A stretch of DNA of 7,023 bases from Candidatus Portnoybacteria bacterium CG08_land_8_20_14_0_20_40_83. GTDB lineage: Bacteria > Patescibacteriota > Minisyncoccia > Portnoybacterales > GWB1-42-6. How positions within the stretch are numbered: the first letter of the stretch is position 1; every line of letters starts with the position of its first letter. The notes beneath the pieces are model-generated. The model saw only the letters and a program-made list of their open reading frames with translations, searched no databases and was not told the origin of the DNA. The stretch is taken from NCBI GenBank assembly GCA_002774415.1, contig PEYL01000072.1, forward strand, positions 1 through 7,023, given 5' to 3'. Positions 1 to 5,332 of this stretch are shown here, one piece after another. Position numbers and translations under genes: made by a program.

Positions 1-471
1 CCCAATTGCGAATTTGCGGCATGTCCCGGTATAAATAGTGAAACTGCTAATTGGCAGACTTATCGAAACGAGGAGTATAGCTTTGAGGTGAAATATCCGC
101 AAGATTGGGTCGTTTATTATTCATCAGGTAAAGAACCTCCTTATTATATTCCGTTGAAAGCCCAATCTTATTTTCAACCAAAGGATAAAACTGTTCCTCT
201 AGTAGGAATCGAAGCAATGGGAAGTACATGGGAACAAGAAATAGCTGCTTTAAATATTGAATATGAACAATATCAGCAATTAACTATCGACGGTTATGAA
301 GCTATTAAAAAAGAAGAAGTTATATCAAATGATGCATCTATTAGAATTGCAGTAAATGGTCCGCAGAAAAAAGTTTACGAAATCATTCTCCATGAATTTG
401 CAATAACAAAAACACAAACTGATGTAGAAATATTTAACCAAATTCTTTCCACTTTTAAATTCACGAAATAA
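1..471 (+). CDS. PsbP-like exported/lipoprotein-type protein, 3' part only
   Basis: The reading frame is open from the first base, so this is the last 156 residues of a longer protein; a GTG at 88 is an internal Val codon, not the start. The visible part has a Cys-containing linker (NCEFAACPG), then the segment YRNEEYSFEVKYPQDW, and it ends with FNQILSTFKFTK. An aromatic-rich beta strand leading into YP.DW and an ILSTFKF tail are typical of PsbP-like domains found in many small exported or lipoproteins of Parcubacteria. Family assignment is by pattern memory. The signal peptide or lipobox that would show export is outside the window. Function is unknown; in cyanobacteria and plants PsbP-fold proteins bind photosystem II, which is irrelevant here. 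The gene is upstream of ftsA, same strand, with a 56-base A+T-rich gap, and no terminator is seen between them. Confidence 0.7.
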   Translation, partial: PNCEFAACPGINSETANWQTYRNEEYSFEVKYPQDWVVYYSSGKEPPYYIPLKAQSYFQPKDKTVPLVGIEAMGSTWEQEIAALNIEYEQYQQLTIDGYEAIKKEEVISNDASIRIAVNGPQKKVYEIILHEFAITKTQTDVEIFNQILSTFKFTK

Positions 472-489
472 TTTTTAATTTTAAATTGT

Positions 490-517
490 AATTTTGATTT
501 TTGAATTTTGATTTTTG
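490..517 (+). repeat. 14-bp tandem duplication upstream of ftsA
   Basis: AATTTTGATTTTTG occurs twice back to back (490-503 and 504-517), followed by a partial third unit (AATTT). It fills most of the A+T-rich gap before the ftsA start codon at 528. It may be replication slippage. No Shine-Dalgarno sequence is present between it and the ATG. Confidence 0.85.
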
Positions 518-527
518 AATTTATATT

Positions 528-1775
528 ATGCCAAGACAAAAAATCATTATCGGTCTTGATGTAGGAAGTTCAAACATTCGGGTAGCGGTCGCCGAGGAAG
601 GGAAAGAACCGGCAATACCCTTTCAGATTTTAGGAGTTGGCCAGTCAAAAGCTCTGGGCATGCGCAAAGGCGCGGTGATTGATTTGGAAGAGACGGCTAA
701 AAATATCAAAGAAGCAGTAGCGGTTGCCGAACGGATCAGCGGCATAAAGGTTGAAAGCGCCACAATTTCTTTGGGCGGAGACCATTTGGGCTGCCGTTCC
801 AGCCGTGGCGTTATTGCAGTTTCTCGAGCCGACGGAGAGATTTCCCAGGAAGACACAGAAAGGGCCGTGCGTGCGGCCGCCGCAATTTCGCTTGGCGCAA
901 ACAGAGAAATTATTCAGATCGTCCCCAAACAATTTAGCGTTGACAGCCAGCAGTCTATTAAAGATCCGGTCGGCATGAGGGGCGTGCGGCTTGAAGTTGA
1001 TGTTTTAATACTTGACGGTTCCACTCCTTTTATAAAAAATTTATTAAAGGCTATCGGCGAAGCAGAAATTGAGACAGAGGCGCTTGTACCTTCTCCTTTG
1101 GCGGCGGCTAAAGCGGTTTTAGACAGAAGGCAGAAAGAATTGGGAGTTTTAGTTTTGGACTTGGGCAGTGCTACGACCGGCTTTTGCGTTTTTGAGGAGG
1201 GGGATATAATTGATAGCTGCGTTTTGCCGGTTGGCTCCGGCCACATCACCAACGATTTAGCCATTGGTTTGCGTACTTCAATTGACGTGGCAGAAAAGAT
1301 AAAGCTTGAATACGGCTCGGTTCTGCCAGACGAAATCAATAAAAAAGAGACAATCAGTCTGGAAAAACTGGGAGGCGAACCGGGCAATGTTTCCCGCCAA
1401 AAAGTAGCAGAAATTATTGAAGCCAGAGTGGCCGAAATATTTGATTTGGCGCAAAAAAGGCTGAAGCAGATTGATCGAGCCGGTCTTTTGCCGGCCGGAG
1501 TTGTTTTGGTTGGAGGAGGGGCAAAACTTCCCGGACTGGTTGATCTGGCAAAAGAAAGATTAAGACTGCCGGCCCAAATAGGCTTTCCGGTTAATTTTGA
1601 GGGAGTGATAGAAGAGGTGGACGATCCTTGTTTTGCGACGGTGCTCGGCCTGATTTTGTGCGCCGGAGAGCAAAGCGAAGAACTGAGAGGCCGCCGGTCA
1701 AATGTTTTTGATTTTTCTTCGCTGGCGCCGGTTGTGAAAAAATTTAAAAATTGGTTTAAGTCATTTTTGCCATAA
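528..1775 (+). CDS. ftsA: Cell division protein FtsA (actin-like membrane anchor for FtsZ)
   Basis: FtsA is an actin-fold ATPase that polymerises under the membrane and tethers FtsZ filaments at the division site. The 415-residue length is normal. The phosphate-1 loop is GLDVGSSNIRV (9-19), phosphate-2 is VLVLDLGSATTGFCV (207-221), and the adenosine motif is GVVLVGGGAKLPG (324-336). Residues about 85-165 fill the place of the 1C subdomain that is specific to FtsA and absent from other actins. The stretch 236-263 (GSGHITNDLAIGLRT, then AEKIKLEYG) is the conserved helix region of FtsA. The last residues, APVVKKFKNWFKSFLP, form a short amphipathic helix that fits the membrane-targeting sequence. 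The ATG at 528 puts the phosphate-1 loop at the usual distance from the N-terminus. No Shine-Dalgarno sequence precedes it, which is common in this radiation. ftsZ follows after 125 bases with its own promoter. Confidence 0.97.
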   Translation: MPRQKIIIGLDVGSSNIRVAVAEEGKEPAIPFQILGVGQSKALGMRKGAVIDLEETAKNIKEAVAVAERISGIKVESATISLGGDHLGCRSSRGVIAVSRADGEISQEDTERAVRAAAAISLGANREIIQIVPKQFSVDSQQSIKDPVGMRGVRLEVDVLILDGSTPFIKNLLKAIGEAEIETEALVPSPLAAAKAVLDRRQKELGVLVLDLGSATTGFCVFEEGDIIDSCVLPVGSGHITNDLAIGLRTSIDVAEKIKLEYGSVLPDEINKKETISLEKLGGEPGNVSRQKVAEIIEARVAEIFDLAQKRLKQIDRAGLLPAGVVLVGGGAKLPGLVDLAKERLRLPAQIGFPVNFEGVIEEVDDPCFATVLGLILCAGEQSEELRGRRSNVFDFSSLAPVVKKFKNWFKSFLP

Positions 1776-1818
1776 ATAAGTTTTAATTTTTAAATTTACT
1801 GCCTTCCTATTGACAAGC

Positions 1819-1847
1819 TTTACCGAGTTATCATATCCTGATATAAT
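1819..1847 (+). promoter_or_regulatory. Promoter of ftsZ
   Basis: The -10 hexamer TATAAT (1842-1847) is preceded by TG at 1839-1840, giving an extended -10 element. A weak -35 TTTACC (1819-1824) lies 17 bases upstream. Predicted start is near 1854, leaving a leader of about 47 bases. A nearby TTGACA (1810-1815) is 26 bases from TATAAT, too far to pair with it, but it is 18 bases from TATCCT (1834-1839), so a second overlapping promoter is possible. Confidence 0.6.
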
Positions 1848-1879
1848 CACTTAATATAAAACTTTTCAATTTAATTTTT

Positions 1880-1897
1880 AACGGTTTATAAACTGTT
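1880..1897 (+). promoter_or_regulatory. Hairpin just before the ftsZ start codon
   Basis: AACGGTT (1880-1886) pairs with AACTGTT (1891-1897) around a TATA loop, seven pairs including one G-U. The 18-bp dyad ends three bases before the ATG at 1901, where a ribosome would load. It could damp initiation or be a protein-binding dyad; no function is demonstrated. Confidence 0.45.
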
Positions 1898-1900
1898 ACT

Positions 1901-3019
1901 ATGGCTCAAATCAAACCGGAGATTGAGACGTTTGCCAAAATCAAAGTGGTGGGCGTCGGAGGCGGAGGGAACAATGCGGTTTCTCGCATGGCTGACTGCA
2001 AAATTCAGGGAGTGGAATTAATTGCGATTAATGCCGATGCCCAGGATTTGCACAGCTGCCTTGCGCCGCAAAAAGTTTTGATCGGCAAAAATTTAACCAA
2101 AGGCCTTGGGGCGGGCATGAATCCGGATATCGGCCGCCAAGCCGCGGAAGAAAATCGCGATGAAATTCATGAAGTGATTAAAGGCGCTGATTTGGTTTTT
2201 GTGACCTATGGTTTGGGCGGCGGAGTCGGCACAGGCGGCGGCCCGATTGTGGCCGAAGCAGCCAGGGATGCGGGCGCTTTGACTGTTGGCGTTGTGACAA
2301 AACCCTTTTCTTTTGAAGGAGCGCAGCGGATGCGCATTGCCGAAGAAGGCTTAATTTGGCTGAAAGATAAAGTTGATACTTTAATTACTATTCCAAACGA
2401 TAAACTTTTATCCGTCGTTGACCGCAATACCTCTCTTTTGGACGCCTTTAAGGTGGCTGATGATATTTTGCGCCAAGGCGTGCAGGGCATTTCAGATATT
2501 ATCGTGACGCCGGGCATCGTTAATGTAGACTTTGCGGATTTAAAAGCGATTATGCAAGAGGCAGGTTCGGCTTTGATGGGAATCGGCCGGGCGCAGGGCG
2601 ACGACAGAGCAGCCGAAGCAGCCAGGCAGGCGATTAATTCTCCATTATTGGAAGCTTCAATTGAGGGAGCAAAAGGCGTGATATTTAATGTTTCGGGCGG
2701 TTTGGATTTAACCATGCTGGAAATTAACGAAGCGGCTAAGATTATCACCGAATCAATTGATCCTCAGGCAAAAGTCATTTTTGGCGCTGTCACCGATGAT
2801 AAATTAAAGAAAGGCGAAATTAAAATCACGGTTATTGCAGCCGGATTTGGCGAGAATGCAAGAAAAGACGAGGCAACGGCTAAACTGCCGCTTGAAGAAA
2901 AAATTTCAGCCAGAATGAAAAAACCGGTTTTTACAACCACTCAAGTTTCTGGTTCGGGCGAAGATACATCGCAAGATGAATGGGATATTCCCGCTTTCAT
3001 CCGCAAGAAAATGAAATAG
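1901..3019 (+). CDS. ftsZ: Cell division GTPase FtsZ
   Basis: FtsZ is the tubulin-like GTPase that forms the cytokinetic ring. The 372-residue protein has the N-terminal glycine loop VGVGGGGNNAV (17-27), the tubulin signature region at 104-115 (GLGGGVGTGGGP), the T7 loop NVDFAD (208-213) whose acidic residues complete the GTPase site of the neighbouring subunit, a short acidic/Thr/Ser linker (about 320-358), and a C-terminal tail DEWDIPAFIRKKMK that matches the DIPAFLRR-type peptide bound by FtsA. The oddity is in the signature: the usual GGGTGTGAAP reads GGGVGTGGGP, with Val109 in place of the conserved Thr, and the preceding residues are TYGL rather than the usual TAGM. The start ATG has no Shine-Dalgarno sequence. 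The gene follows ftsA, has its own promoter, and is closed by a terminator at 3110-3137. Confidence 0.98.
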   Translation: MAQIKPEIETFAKIKVVGVGGGGNNAVSRMADCKIQGVELIAINADAQDLHSCLAPQKVLIGKNLTKGLGAGMNPDIGRQAAEENRDEIHEVIKGADLVFVTYGLGGGVGTGGGPIVAEAARDAGALTVGVVTKPFSFEGAQRMRIAEEGLIWLKDKVDTLITIPNDKLLSVVDRNTSLLDAFKVADDILRQGVQGISDIIVTPGIVNVDFADLKAIMQEAGSALMGIGRAQGDDRAAEAARQAINSPLLEASIEGAKGVIFNVSGGLDLTMLEINEAAKIITESIDPQAKVIFGAVTDDKLKKGEIKITVIAAGFGENARKDEATAKLPLEEKISARMKKPVFTTTQVSGSGEDTSQDEWDIPAFIRKKMK

Positions 3020-3061
3020 TGGTTATTGAGAGTATGATTTCGGCTGATCACGCTAAGCATG

Positions 3062-3075
3062 GCGGGCAAGCCCGC
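3062..3075. repeat. Short GC-rich palindrome after ftsZ
   Basis: GCGGGC and GCCCGC are perfect inverted copies separated by AA. It is followed by only three T, so it is a weaker terminator candidate than the hairpin at 3110-3137. It may be a short dispersed palindrome. Confidence 0.5.
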
Positions 3076-3109
3076 TTTCATCAGAAAAAAAGACGAGACA
3101 GACTTTTTT

Positions 3110-3137
3110 GAAAAAGGACATCTATGTGTCCTTTTTT
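3110..3137 (+). terminator. Intrinsic terminator of the ftsA-ftsZ unit
   Basis: AAAAAGGACA (3111-3120) and TGTCCTTTTT (3127-3136) form a 10-bp perfect stem with a six-base loop, ending in a run of six T. It lies 91 bases after the ftsZ stop. The A/T symmetry means it could also work on the other strand. Confidence 0.85.
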
Positions 3138-3153
3138 GTTCCCTGCCTTTTAT

Positions 3154-3162
3154 TTATCCACA
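3154..3162 (+). other. DnaA-box-like 9-mer
   Basis: TTATCCACA matches the consensus DnaA box exactly. It stands alone, eight bases upstream of the palindrome that covers the promoter of the first Cas2-like gene. It could link that gene to DnaA, or be chance; see the clusters at 4003-4034 and 6030-6060. Confidence 0.5.
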
Positions 3163-3170
3163 TTTATTGT

Positions 3171-3208
3171 TTGTAACATTTTGCTACGATCGTGGCAAAA
3201 TGTTACAA
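3171..3208 (+). repeat. Palindrome A (core TACGATCGTG) upstream of the first Cas2-like gene
   Basis: Arms TTGTAACATTTTGC (3171-3184) and GCAAAATGTTACAA (3195-3208) are perfectly complementary over 14 bp. The ten bases between them, TACGATCGTG, contain the self-complementary ACGATCGT (3186-3193). The only mismatch in 38 bp is T3185 opposite G3194, which would be a U-G pair in RNA. It ends 10 bases before the start codon at 3219 and overlaps the predicted promoter, so it is a good operator candidate. It is the best preserved of six related sites. Confidence 0.93.
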
Positions 3209-3209
3209 T
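3181..3209 (+). promoter_or_regulatory. Promoter of the first Cas2-like gene, inside palindrome A
   Basis: TTGCTA (3181-3186) and TACAAT (3204-3209) are 17 bases apart, and TGT directly before TACAAT makes an extended -10. Transcription would begin near 3216, three bases before the ATG at 3219, giving an almost leaderless mRNA. A protein bound to the palindrome would cover both hexamers. Confidence 0.55.
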
Positions 3210-3218
3210 ATAGGAAGA

Positions 3219-3758
3219 ATGGAAAATAAAATAACCAAAAATATATTTTCAATTATTGATCAAATAATGACCGCCGGTCAAACTATTTTTTCTCGCCGGA
3301 GCCTCTTGTCTAAGCTGAATGAAATTTCAGAGCTTGATTCTAAGGGGTGCCGTTATGTAAATCAAACTATCAAAAGAGTCCAGGAAAGAAAATGGATTGA
3401 TATGGTTGAAAGAAAAGGGAAAATTTTTTATCGCGTAACTCCCTTGGGCGCAAAGAAAGTTAATGAATATAAATTTAAGGAACTAAAGATTTCCAGCAAG
3501 AAATGGGACGGTTGGTGGAGAATTATTGTTTTTGACATTCCGGAAACAAAAAGATTTGGCAGGGATGTGCTTAGGGATAAATTAAAATATCTTGGTGTTT
3601 ATTCTTTGCAAAAAAGCGTGTTTATCTGTCCGTTTGATTGCCAGGAAGTCATAATGACTTTAGCCGATTTTTACGGAATTTCCGAATATCTGGAAATATT
3701 TTTGGCGCGTTCAATCGGGCGGAGAGAAAGGGAAATTAGGAAACATTTTGGAATTTAG
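3219..3758 (+). CDS. Winged-helix plus Cas2-like (PaaX C-terminal type) protein 1
   Basis: The 179-residue protein has two parts. Residues about 1-90 look like a winged helix-turn-helix ending in a beta wing (KIFYRVTPLGAKKV). Residues about 95-179 form a Cas2-like ferredoxin fold: WDGWWRIIVFDIPE (96-109) with the strand-end Asp that is catalytic in true Cas2 nucleases, then a basic helix, then LQKSVFICPF (130-139), matching the Cas2 Q.SVF strand. This architecture resembles PaaX-family repressors and the solo 'Cas2' proteins often annotated in Patescibacteria. No CRISPR array or cas1 is present, so an adaptation role is unlikely; DNA or RNA binding, perhaps autoregulation, is inferred. ATG 3219 is chosen over GTG 3192 because the latter lies inside palindrome A and would add nine residues ahead of a typical start. 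AGGAAG is only one base from the ATG, so it is not a usable ribosome site. One related palindrome lies upstream and two downstream. Confidence 0.85.
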   Translation: MENKITKNIFSIIDQIMTAGQTIFSRRSLLSKLNEISELDSKGCRYVNQTIKRVQERKWIDMVERKGKIFYRVTPLGAKKVNEYKFKELKISSKKWDGWWRIIVFDIPETKRFGRDVLRDKLKYLGVYSLQKSVFICPFDCQEVIMTLADFYGISEYLEIFLARSIGRREREIRKHFGI

Positions 3759-3788
3759 ACTTTTTTATTTTTTAGTTTTATTTTAGCT

Positions 3789-3826
3789 TTGTGGCATTTT
3801 GGTACGATCGTGGGAAAATGTTACAA
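3789..3826 (+). repeat. Palindrome B (core GGTACGATCGTGGG) after the first Cas2-like gene
   Basis: Arms TTGTGGCATTTTGG (3789-3802) and GGAAAATGTTACAA (3813-3826) flank T-ACGATCGT-G. Of 14 arm positions, ten are Watson-Crick, two are G-T (G-U in + strand RNA), and the two next to the core are GG opposite GG. The outer arm resembles palindrome A. The core segment TTGGTACGATCGTGGGA is identical to that of palindrome C, exactly 80 bases downstream. It starts 30 bases after the stop codon. Confidence 0.85.
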
Positions 3827-3868
3827 GGGAGATAGTAAGAATTTTTATAATTGGCGCGTTTTGCAGTT

Positions 3869-3906
3869 ATGTTGCAAATTGGTACGATCGTGGGAGTTTG
3901 CAACAT
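3869..3906 (+). repeat. Palindrome C (same core, different arms)
   Basis: Arms ATGTTGCAAATTGG (3869-3882) and GGAGTTTGCAACAT (3893-3906) flank T-ACGATCGT-G. Ten outer pairs are perfect, one is T-G, one is Watson-Crick, and GG faces GG beside the core, as in palindrome B. The arm sequence is unlike A and B, yet complementarity is kept, so the folded or dyad form seems to be what is conserved. Confidence 0.85.
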
Positions 3907-3939
3907 GGGGGATTTAGCTTTTGGGCGCTTTTTGTCTCG

Positions 3940-3997
3940 CCCTGTTAAATTCCGCCAAAGGCGGACGCGGACGCTGCAAAGCAGCGATTTAACAGGG
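3940..3997. repeat. Perfect three-way-junction palindrome
   Basis: An outer 11-bp perfect stem, CCCTGTTAAAT (3940-3950) with ATTTAACAGGG (3987-3997), encloses two perfect 6-bp hairpins with AAA loops: TCCGCC/GGCGGA (3951-3965) and CGCTGC/GCAGCG (3972-3986). A six-base linker CGCGGA separates them. Every stem is perfect. It lies between palindrome C and the 9-mer cluster at 4003. It may be a nested insertion of small palindromic elements, a recombination site or a folded RNA. Confidence 0.85.
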
Positions 3998-4002
3998 TAA
4001 AC

Positions 4003-4034
4003 TTATCCACTTTTTTATCCACATTTTGCCCACA
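4003..4034 (+). other. Three head-to-tail DnaA-box-like 9-mers
   Basis: TTATCCACT (4003-4011), TTATCCACA (4015-4023) and TTGCCCACA (4026-4034) are 12 and 11 bases apart, close to one helical turn, so they face the same side of the DNA. An A+T-rich stretch follows (4035-4082). This resembles a DnaA-binding array next to an unwinding region, but dnaA and dnaN are not in the window. It may instead be a DnaA-controlled promoter region for the gene at 4185. Confidence 0.55.
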
Positions 4035-4099
4035 TTTTTTAAACAAAATTTTTTTACTGAATTTTACAATAAAAAATTTATAGTTCGGCAGGGTGAAGC

Positions 4100-4128
4100 T
4101 TGACAGGCGATTATGTTTATGGTATATT
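4100..4128 (+). promoter_or_regulatory. Strong promoter of the 231-residue gene
   Basis: TTGACA (4100-4105) is a perfect -35; TATATT (4123-4128) lies 17 bases on, and TGG before it gives an extended -10. Start is predicted near 4135, about 50 bases before the ATG. The 13-mer AGCTTGACAGGCG here (4097-4109) recurs at 5048-5060. Confidence 0.85.
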
Positions 4129-4184
4129 GAGAATATAAAGGTGTTCTTTTCCCTTTAAATAAGTGAAAAAGAGGAGGGTAAGAA

Positions 4185-4880
4185 ATGGAAAGAGTGAATC
4201 CAAGATGCGGGTTTTTGAAATGCGGCAGAAGATTTGTCAGAAAGATAAGACCATTCCCCGGTGACAATTATGGCAGAAGTCCTACCAATATCCGGGACAA
4301 AGAAGAGGGCATTACCGACACGCGTACTATCGGCTACAACCAAGAGATTCCTTTTGGAGCGGCAATTTGTTCCTTTATCGGCTGGGGCCAAAAGGTCTTT
4401 GACGAGGAGGAGCGTCTCCGCGATCCTCGAAAATCATTTATTCCTTTTGAGGAATTGATGATTGCCGAGCTTGATGGCGCGCCTTTCCATGTCGCAGGCG
4501 ATGACATCGTTGACGAAATCTATGATATAGAAGAGTCTTTAGCCGAGATTTTGGAAGAAGATCGTTTTGATTTCATGTCTCAGCTTAAGCCGGGCAAAAT
4601 ACTGGCTTGGCACTATCCGCAACCTTATCCGCCCGATCTAAGCGAAATAGAATGTTCCGGCAATCACGGGAAAATTTATACTGAGCGTGGCGAAGTCACA
4701 ATATTTTACAAGCGTAAAAAGATTCCTTTTGCCAAGCCCGAGCCGGAAAAAAAGCTGCCCGTCAACACTCCGTTTCCCCCAAGCCCTCCAAAAAAAATGG
4801 ACCTGAGAGTCCTCGGTTCTTTGCTCAATGCCAAGAAAATGCCTCAACTCCATCAAATAGCCATGATGGCTAAAAGATAA
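4185..4880 (+). CDS. Unrecognised 231-residue soluble protein
   Basis: I do not recognise this protein. The start is firm: AGGAGG (4172-4177) lies seven bases before the ATG, one of the few good Shine-Dalgarno sequences in the window, and a strong promoter lies upstream. There is no signal peptide or membrane segment. Residues 1-31 are basic with Cys8 and Cys13; 70-127 are rich in Asp and Glu; 133-180 contain LKPGKILAWHYPQPYPPDL and a run of likely beta strands; 181-204 are rich in Pro and Lys; the last 25 are mildly basic. The charged, Pro-rich make-up suggests a binding or scaffold protein, but that is speculation. It stands alone between two Cas2-like genes, on the same strand, with its own promoter and a terminator at 4982-5015. 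Codon and base composition look more G+C-rich than the surrounding spacers, as expected for a real gene. Confidence 0.8.
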   Translation: MERVNPRCGFLKCGRRFVRKIRPFPGDNYGRSPTNIRDKEEGITDTRTIGYNQEIPFGAAICSFIGWGQKVFDEEERLRDPRKSFIPFEELMIAELDGAPFHVAGDDIVDEIYDIEESLAEILEEDRFDFMSQLKPGKILAWHYPQPYPPDLSEIECSGNHGKIYTERGEVTIFYKRKKIPFAKPEPEKKLPVNTPFPPSPPKKMDLRVLGSLLNAKKMPQLHQIAMMAKR

Positions 4881-4929
4881 TATCGTTCGCCAAACAAAGG
4901 AAAGGCGAAAGAAAGGAGGGAAAAGGCAT

Positions 4930-4944
4930 ATGACTTGGTATTGA
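4930..4944 (+). CDS. Possible four-codon ORF (MTWY) with its own ribosome site
   Basis: AAAGGAGGG (4912-4920) is a near-perfect Shine-Dalgarno sequence nine bases upstream of ATG ACT TGG TAT TGA. A short hairpin (GTCAG/CTGAC, 4945-4956) follows the stop at once, then the terminator at 4982. It is 49 bases after the 231-residue gene, probably on the same mRNA. It may be a decayed gene start or a stall peptide; a coding role is unproven. Confidence 0.25.
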   Translation: MTWY

Positions 4945-4981
4945 GTCAGTTCTGACATAAAATTGAAATCTTAAATTTTAT

Positions 4982-5015
4982 GAGCCGCTTTGTTCGCAAA
5001 GCGGCTCTTTTATTA
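4982..5015 (+). terminator. Intrinsic terminator after the 231-residue gene
   Basis: GAGCCGCTTTG (4982-4992) and CAAAGCGGCTC (4997-5007) form a perfect 11-bp stem capped by a TTCG tetraloop, followed by TTTTATTA. This is a textbook terminator about 100 bases past the stop codon. Confidence 0.95.
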
Positions 5016-5042
5016 CTAAAAAAACACATATAACTCAAGGTA

Positions 5043-5070
5043 TTGATAGCTTGACAGGCGGTGCTATACT
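5043..5070 (+). promoter_or_regulatory. Promoter of a short structured RNA
   Basis: TTGATA (5043-5048) and TATACT (5065-5070) are 16 bases apart, and TGC precedes TATACT, an extended -10. Start is predicted near 5077, one base before a long hairpin. The TTGACA inside the spacer (5051-5056) is only eight bases from TATACT and cannot be its -35. Confidence 0.6.
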
Positions 5071-5076
5071 TAACAA

Positions 5077-5140
5077 CGAAAAAGGCTTTCGGCCGTGGTT
5101 TATATACCACACTTGCGGAAGGTCTTTTTCTTTTTTTTGT
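5077..5140 (+). ncRNA. Candidate ~60-nt hairpin RNA ending in its own terminator
   Basis: GAAAAAGGCTTTC (5078-5090) pairs with GGAAGGTCTTTTTC (5117-5130) in a 13-bp stem with two G-U pairs. After a small internal loop, GTGGT/ACCAC (5095-5110) caps the hairpin. A long T-rich run (5125-5147) follows. The promoter lies immediately upstream, so the whole transcript would be one hairpin plus a U tail. No coding sequence fits inside. Function unknown; it could instead be just a terminator for a longer transcript. Confidence 0.5.
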
Positions 5141-5155
5141 TTTTTTGTCAGTAGA

Positions 5156-5199
5156 AAATGTTTTGATTGGTAAACGGTCGTCTTGCAATCGTAACTTTT
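5156..5199 (+). repeat. Palindrome D (core AAACGGTCGTCT) upstream of the second Cas2-like gene
   Basis: Arms AAATGTTTTGATTG (5156-5169) and CAATCGTAACTTTT (5186-5199) match at 11 Watson-Crick pairs plus one T-G out of 14, symmetric about the core ACGGTCGT (5174-5181). The core flanks GTAA and CTTG are unpaired, as in the other sites. The 14-mer GTAAACGRTCGTCT is shared with palindrome E. Confidence 0.65.
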
Positions 5200-5262
5200 A
5201 TGTTTTAAAATAGTAATAGAAAAACAAAGACCTAGAATTTTTTTATTTTCAGGATTTAGGAA

Positions 5263-5298
5263 GATTGGATTCGTAAACGATCGTCTCTTAAACTAAAC
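5263..5298 (+). repeat. Palindrome E (core AAACGATCGTCT), degenerate arms
   Basis: The core ACGATCGT (5277-5284) sits in GTAAACGATCGTCT (5273-5286), matching palindrome D at 13 of 14 bases, 103 bases downstream. The arms are weaker: TTGGATT (5265-5271) against AAACTAA (5290-5296) keeps five Watson-Crick pairs and one G-T. It ends 35 bases before the start codon at 5333, where an operator would lie. Confidence 0.6.
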
Positions 5299-5332
5299 AT
5301 TTTTATTTTTCTTATTAATAATTTAAATTTCT

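Noticed and set aside
88..90. GTG as the start of the first gene
   Set aside because: The frame stays open to base 1 and the upstream residues continue the PsbP-like domain (NWQTYRNEEYSF), so the gene is truncated by the window edge.
914..2748. Long reverse-strand ORFs inside ftsA and ftsZ
   Set aside because: They are mirror frames of strongly conserved genes; their translations are low-complexity Ser/Pro/Ala/Lys-rich with no recognisable motif.
3192..3218. GTG start adding nine residues to the first Cas2-like protein
   Set aside because: It lies inside palindrome A and inside the predicted promoter, upstream of the likely transcription start; the ATG at 3219 gives a typical N-terminus.
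3846..3851. TATAAT between palindromes B and C as a promoter
   Set aside because: No convincing -35 lies at 16-18 bases; TTACAA at 3821 is 19 bases away and belongs to palindrome B. Noted but not called.
5051..5070. TTGACA paired with TATACT as a promoter
   Set aside because: The spacing is only eight bases; TTGATA at 5043-5048 gives a normal 16-base spacer.
4638..5188. Reverse-strand ORFs over the 231-residue gene's end and the following spacer
   Set aside because: They run through a perfect intrinsic terminator, a promoter and a hairpin, and lack promoters or ribosome sites of their own.
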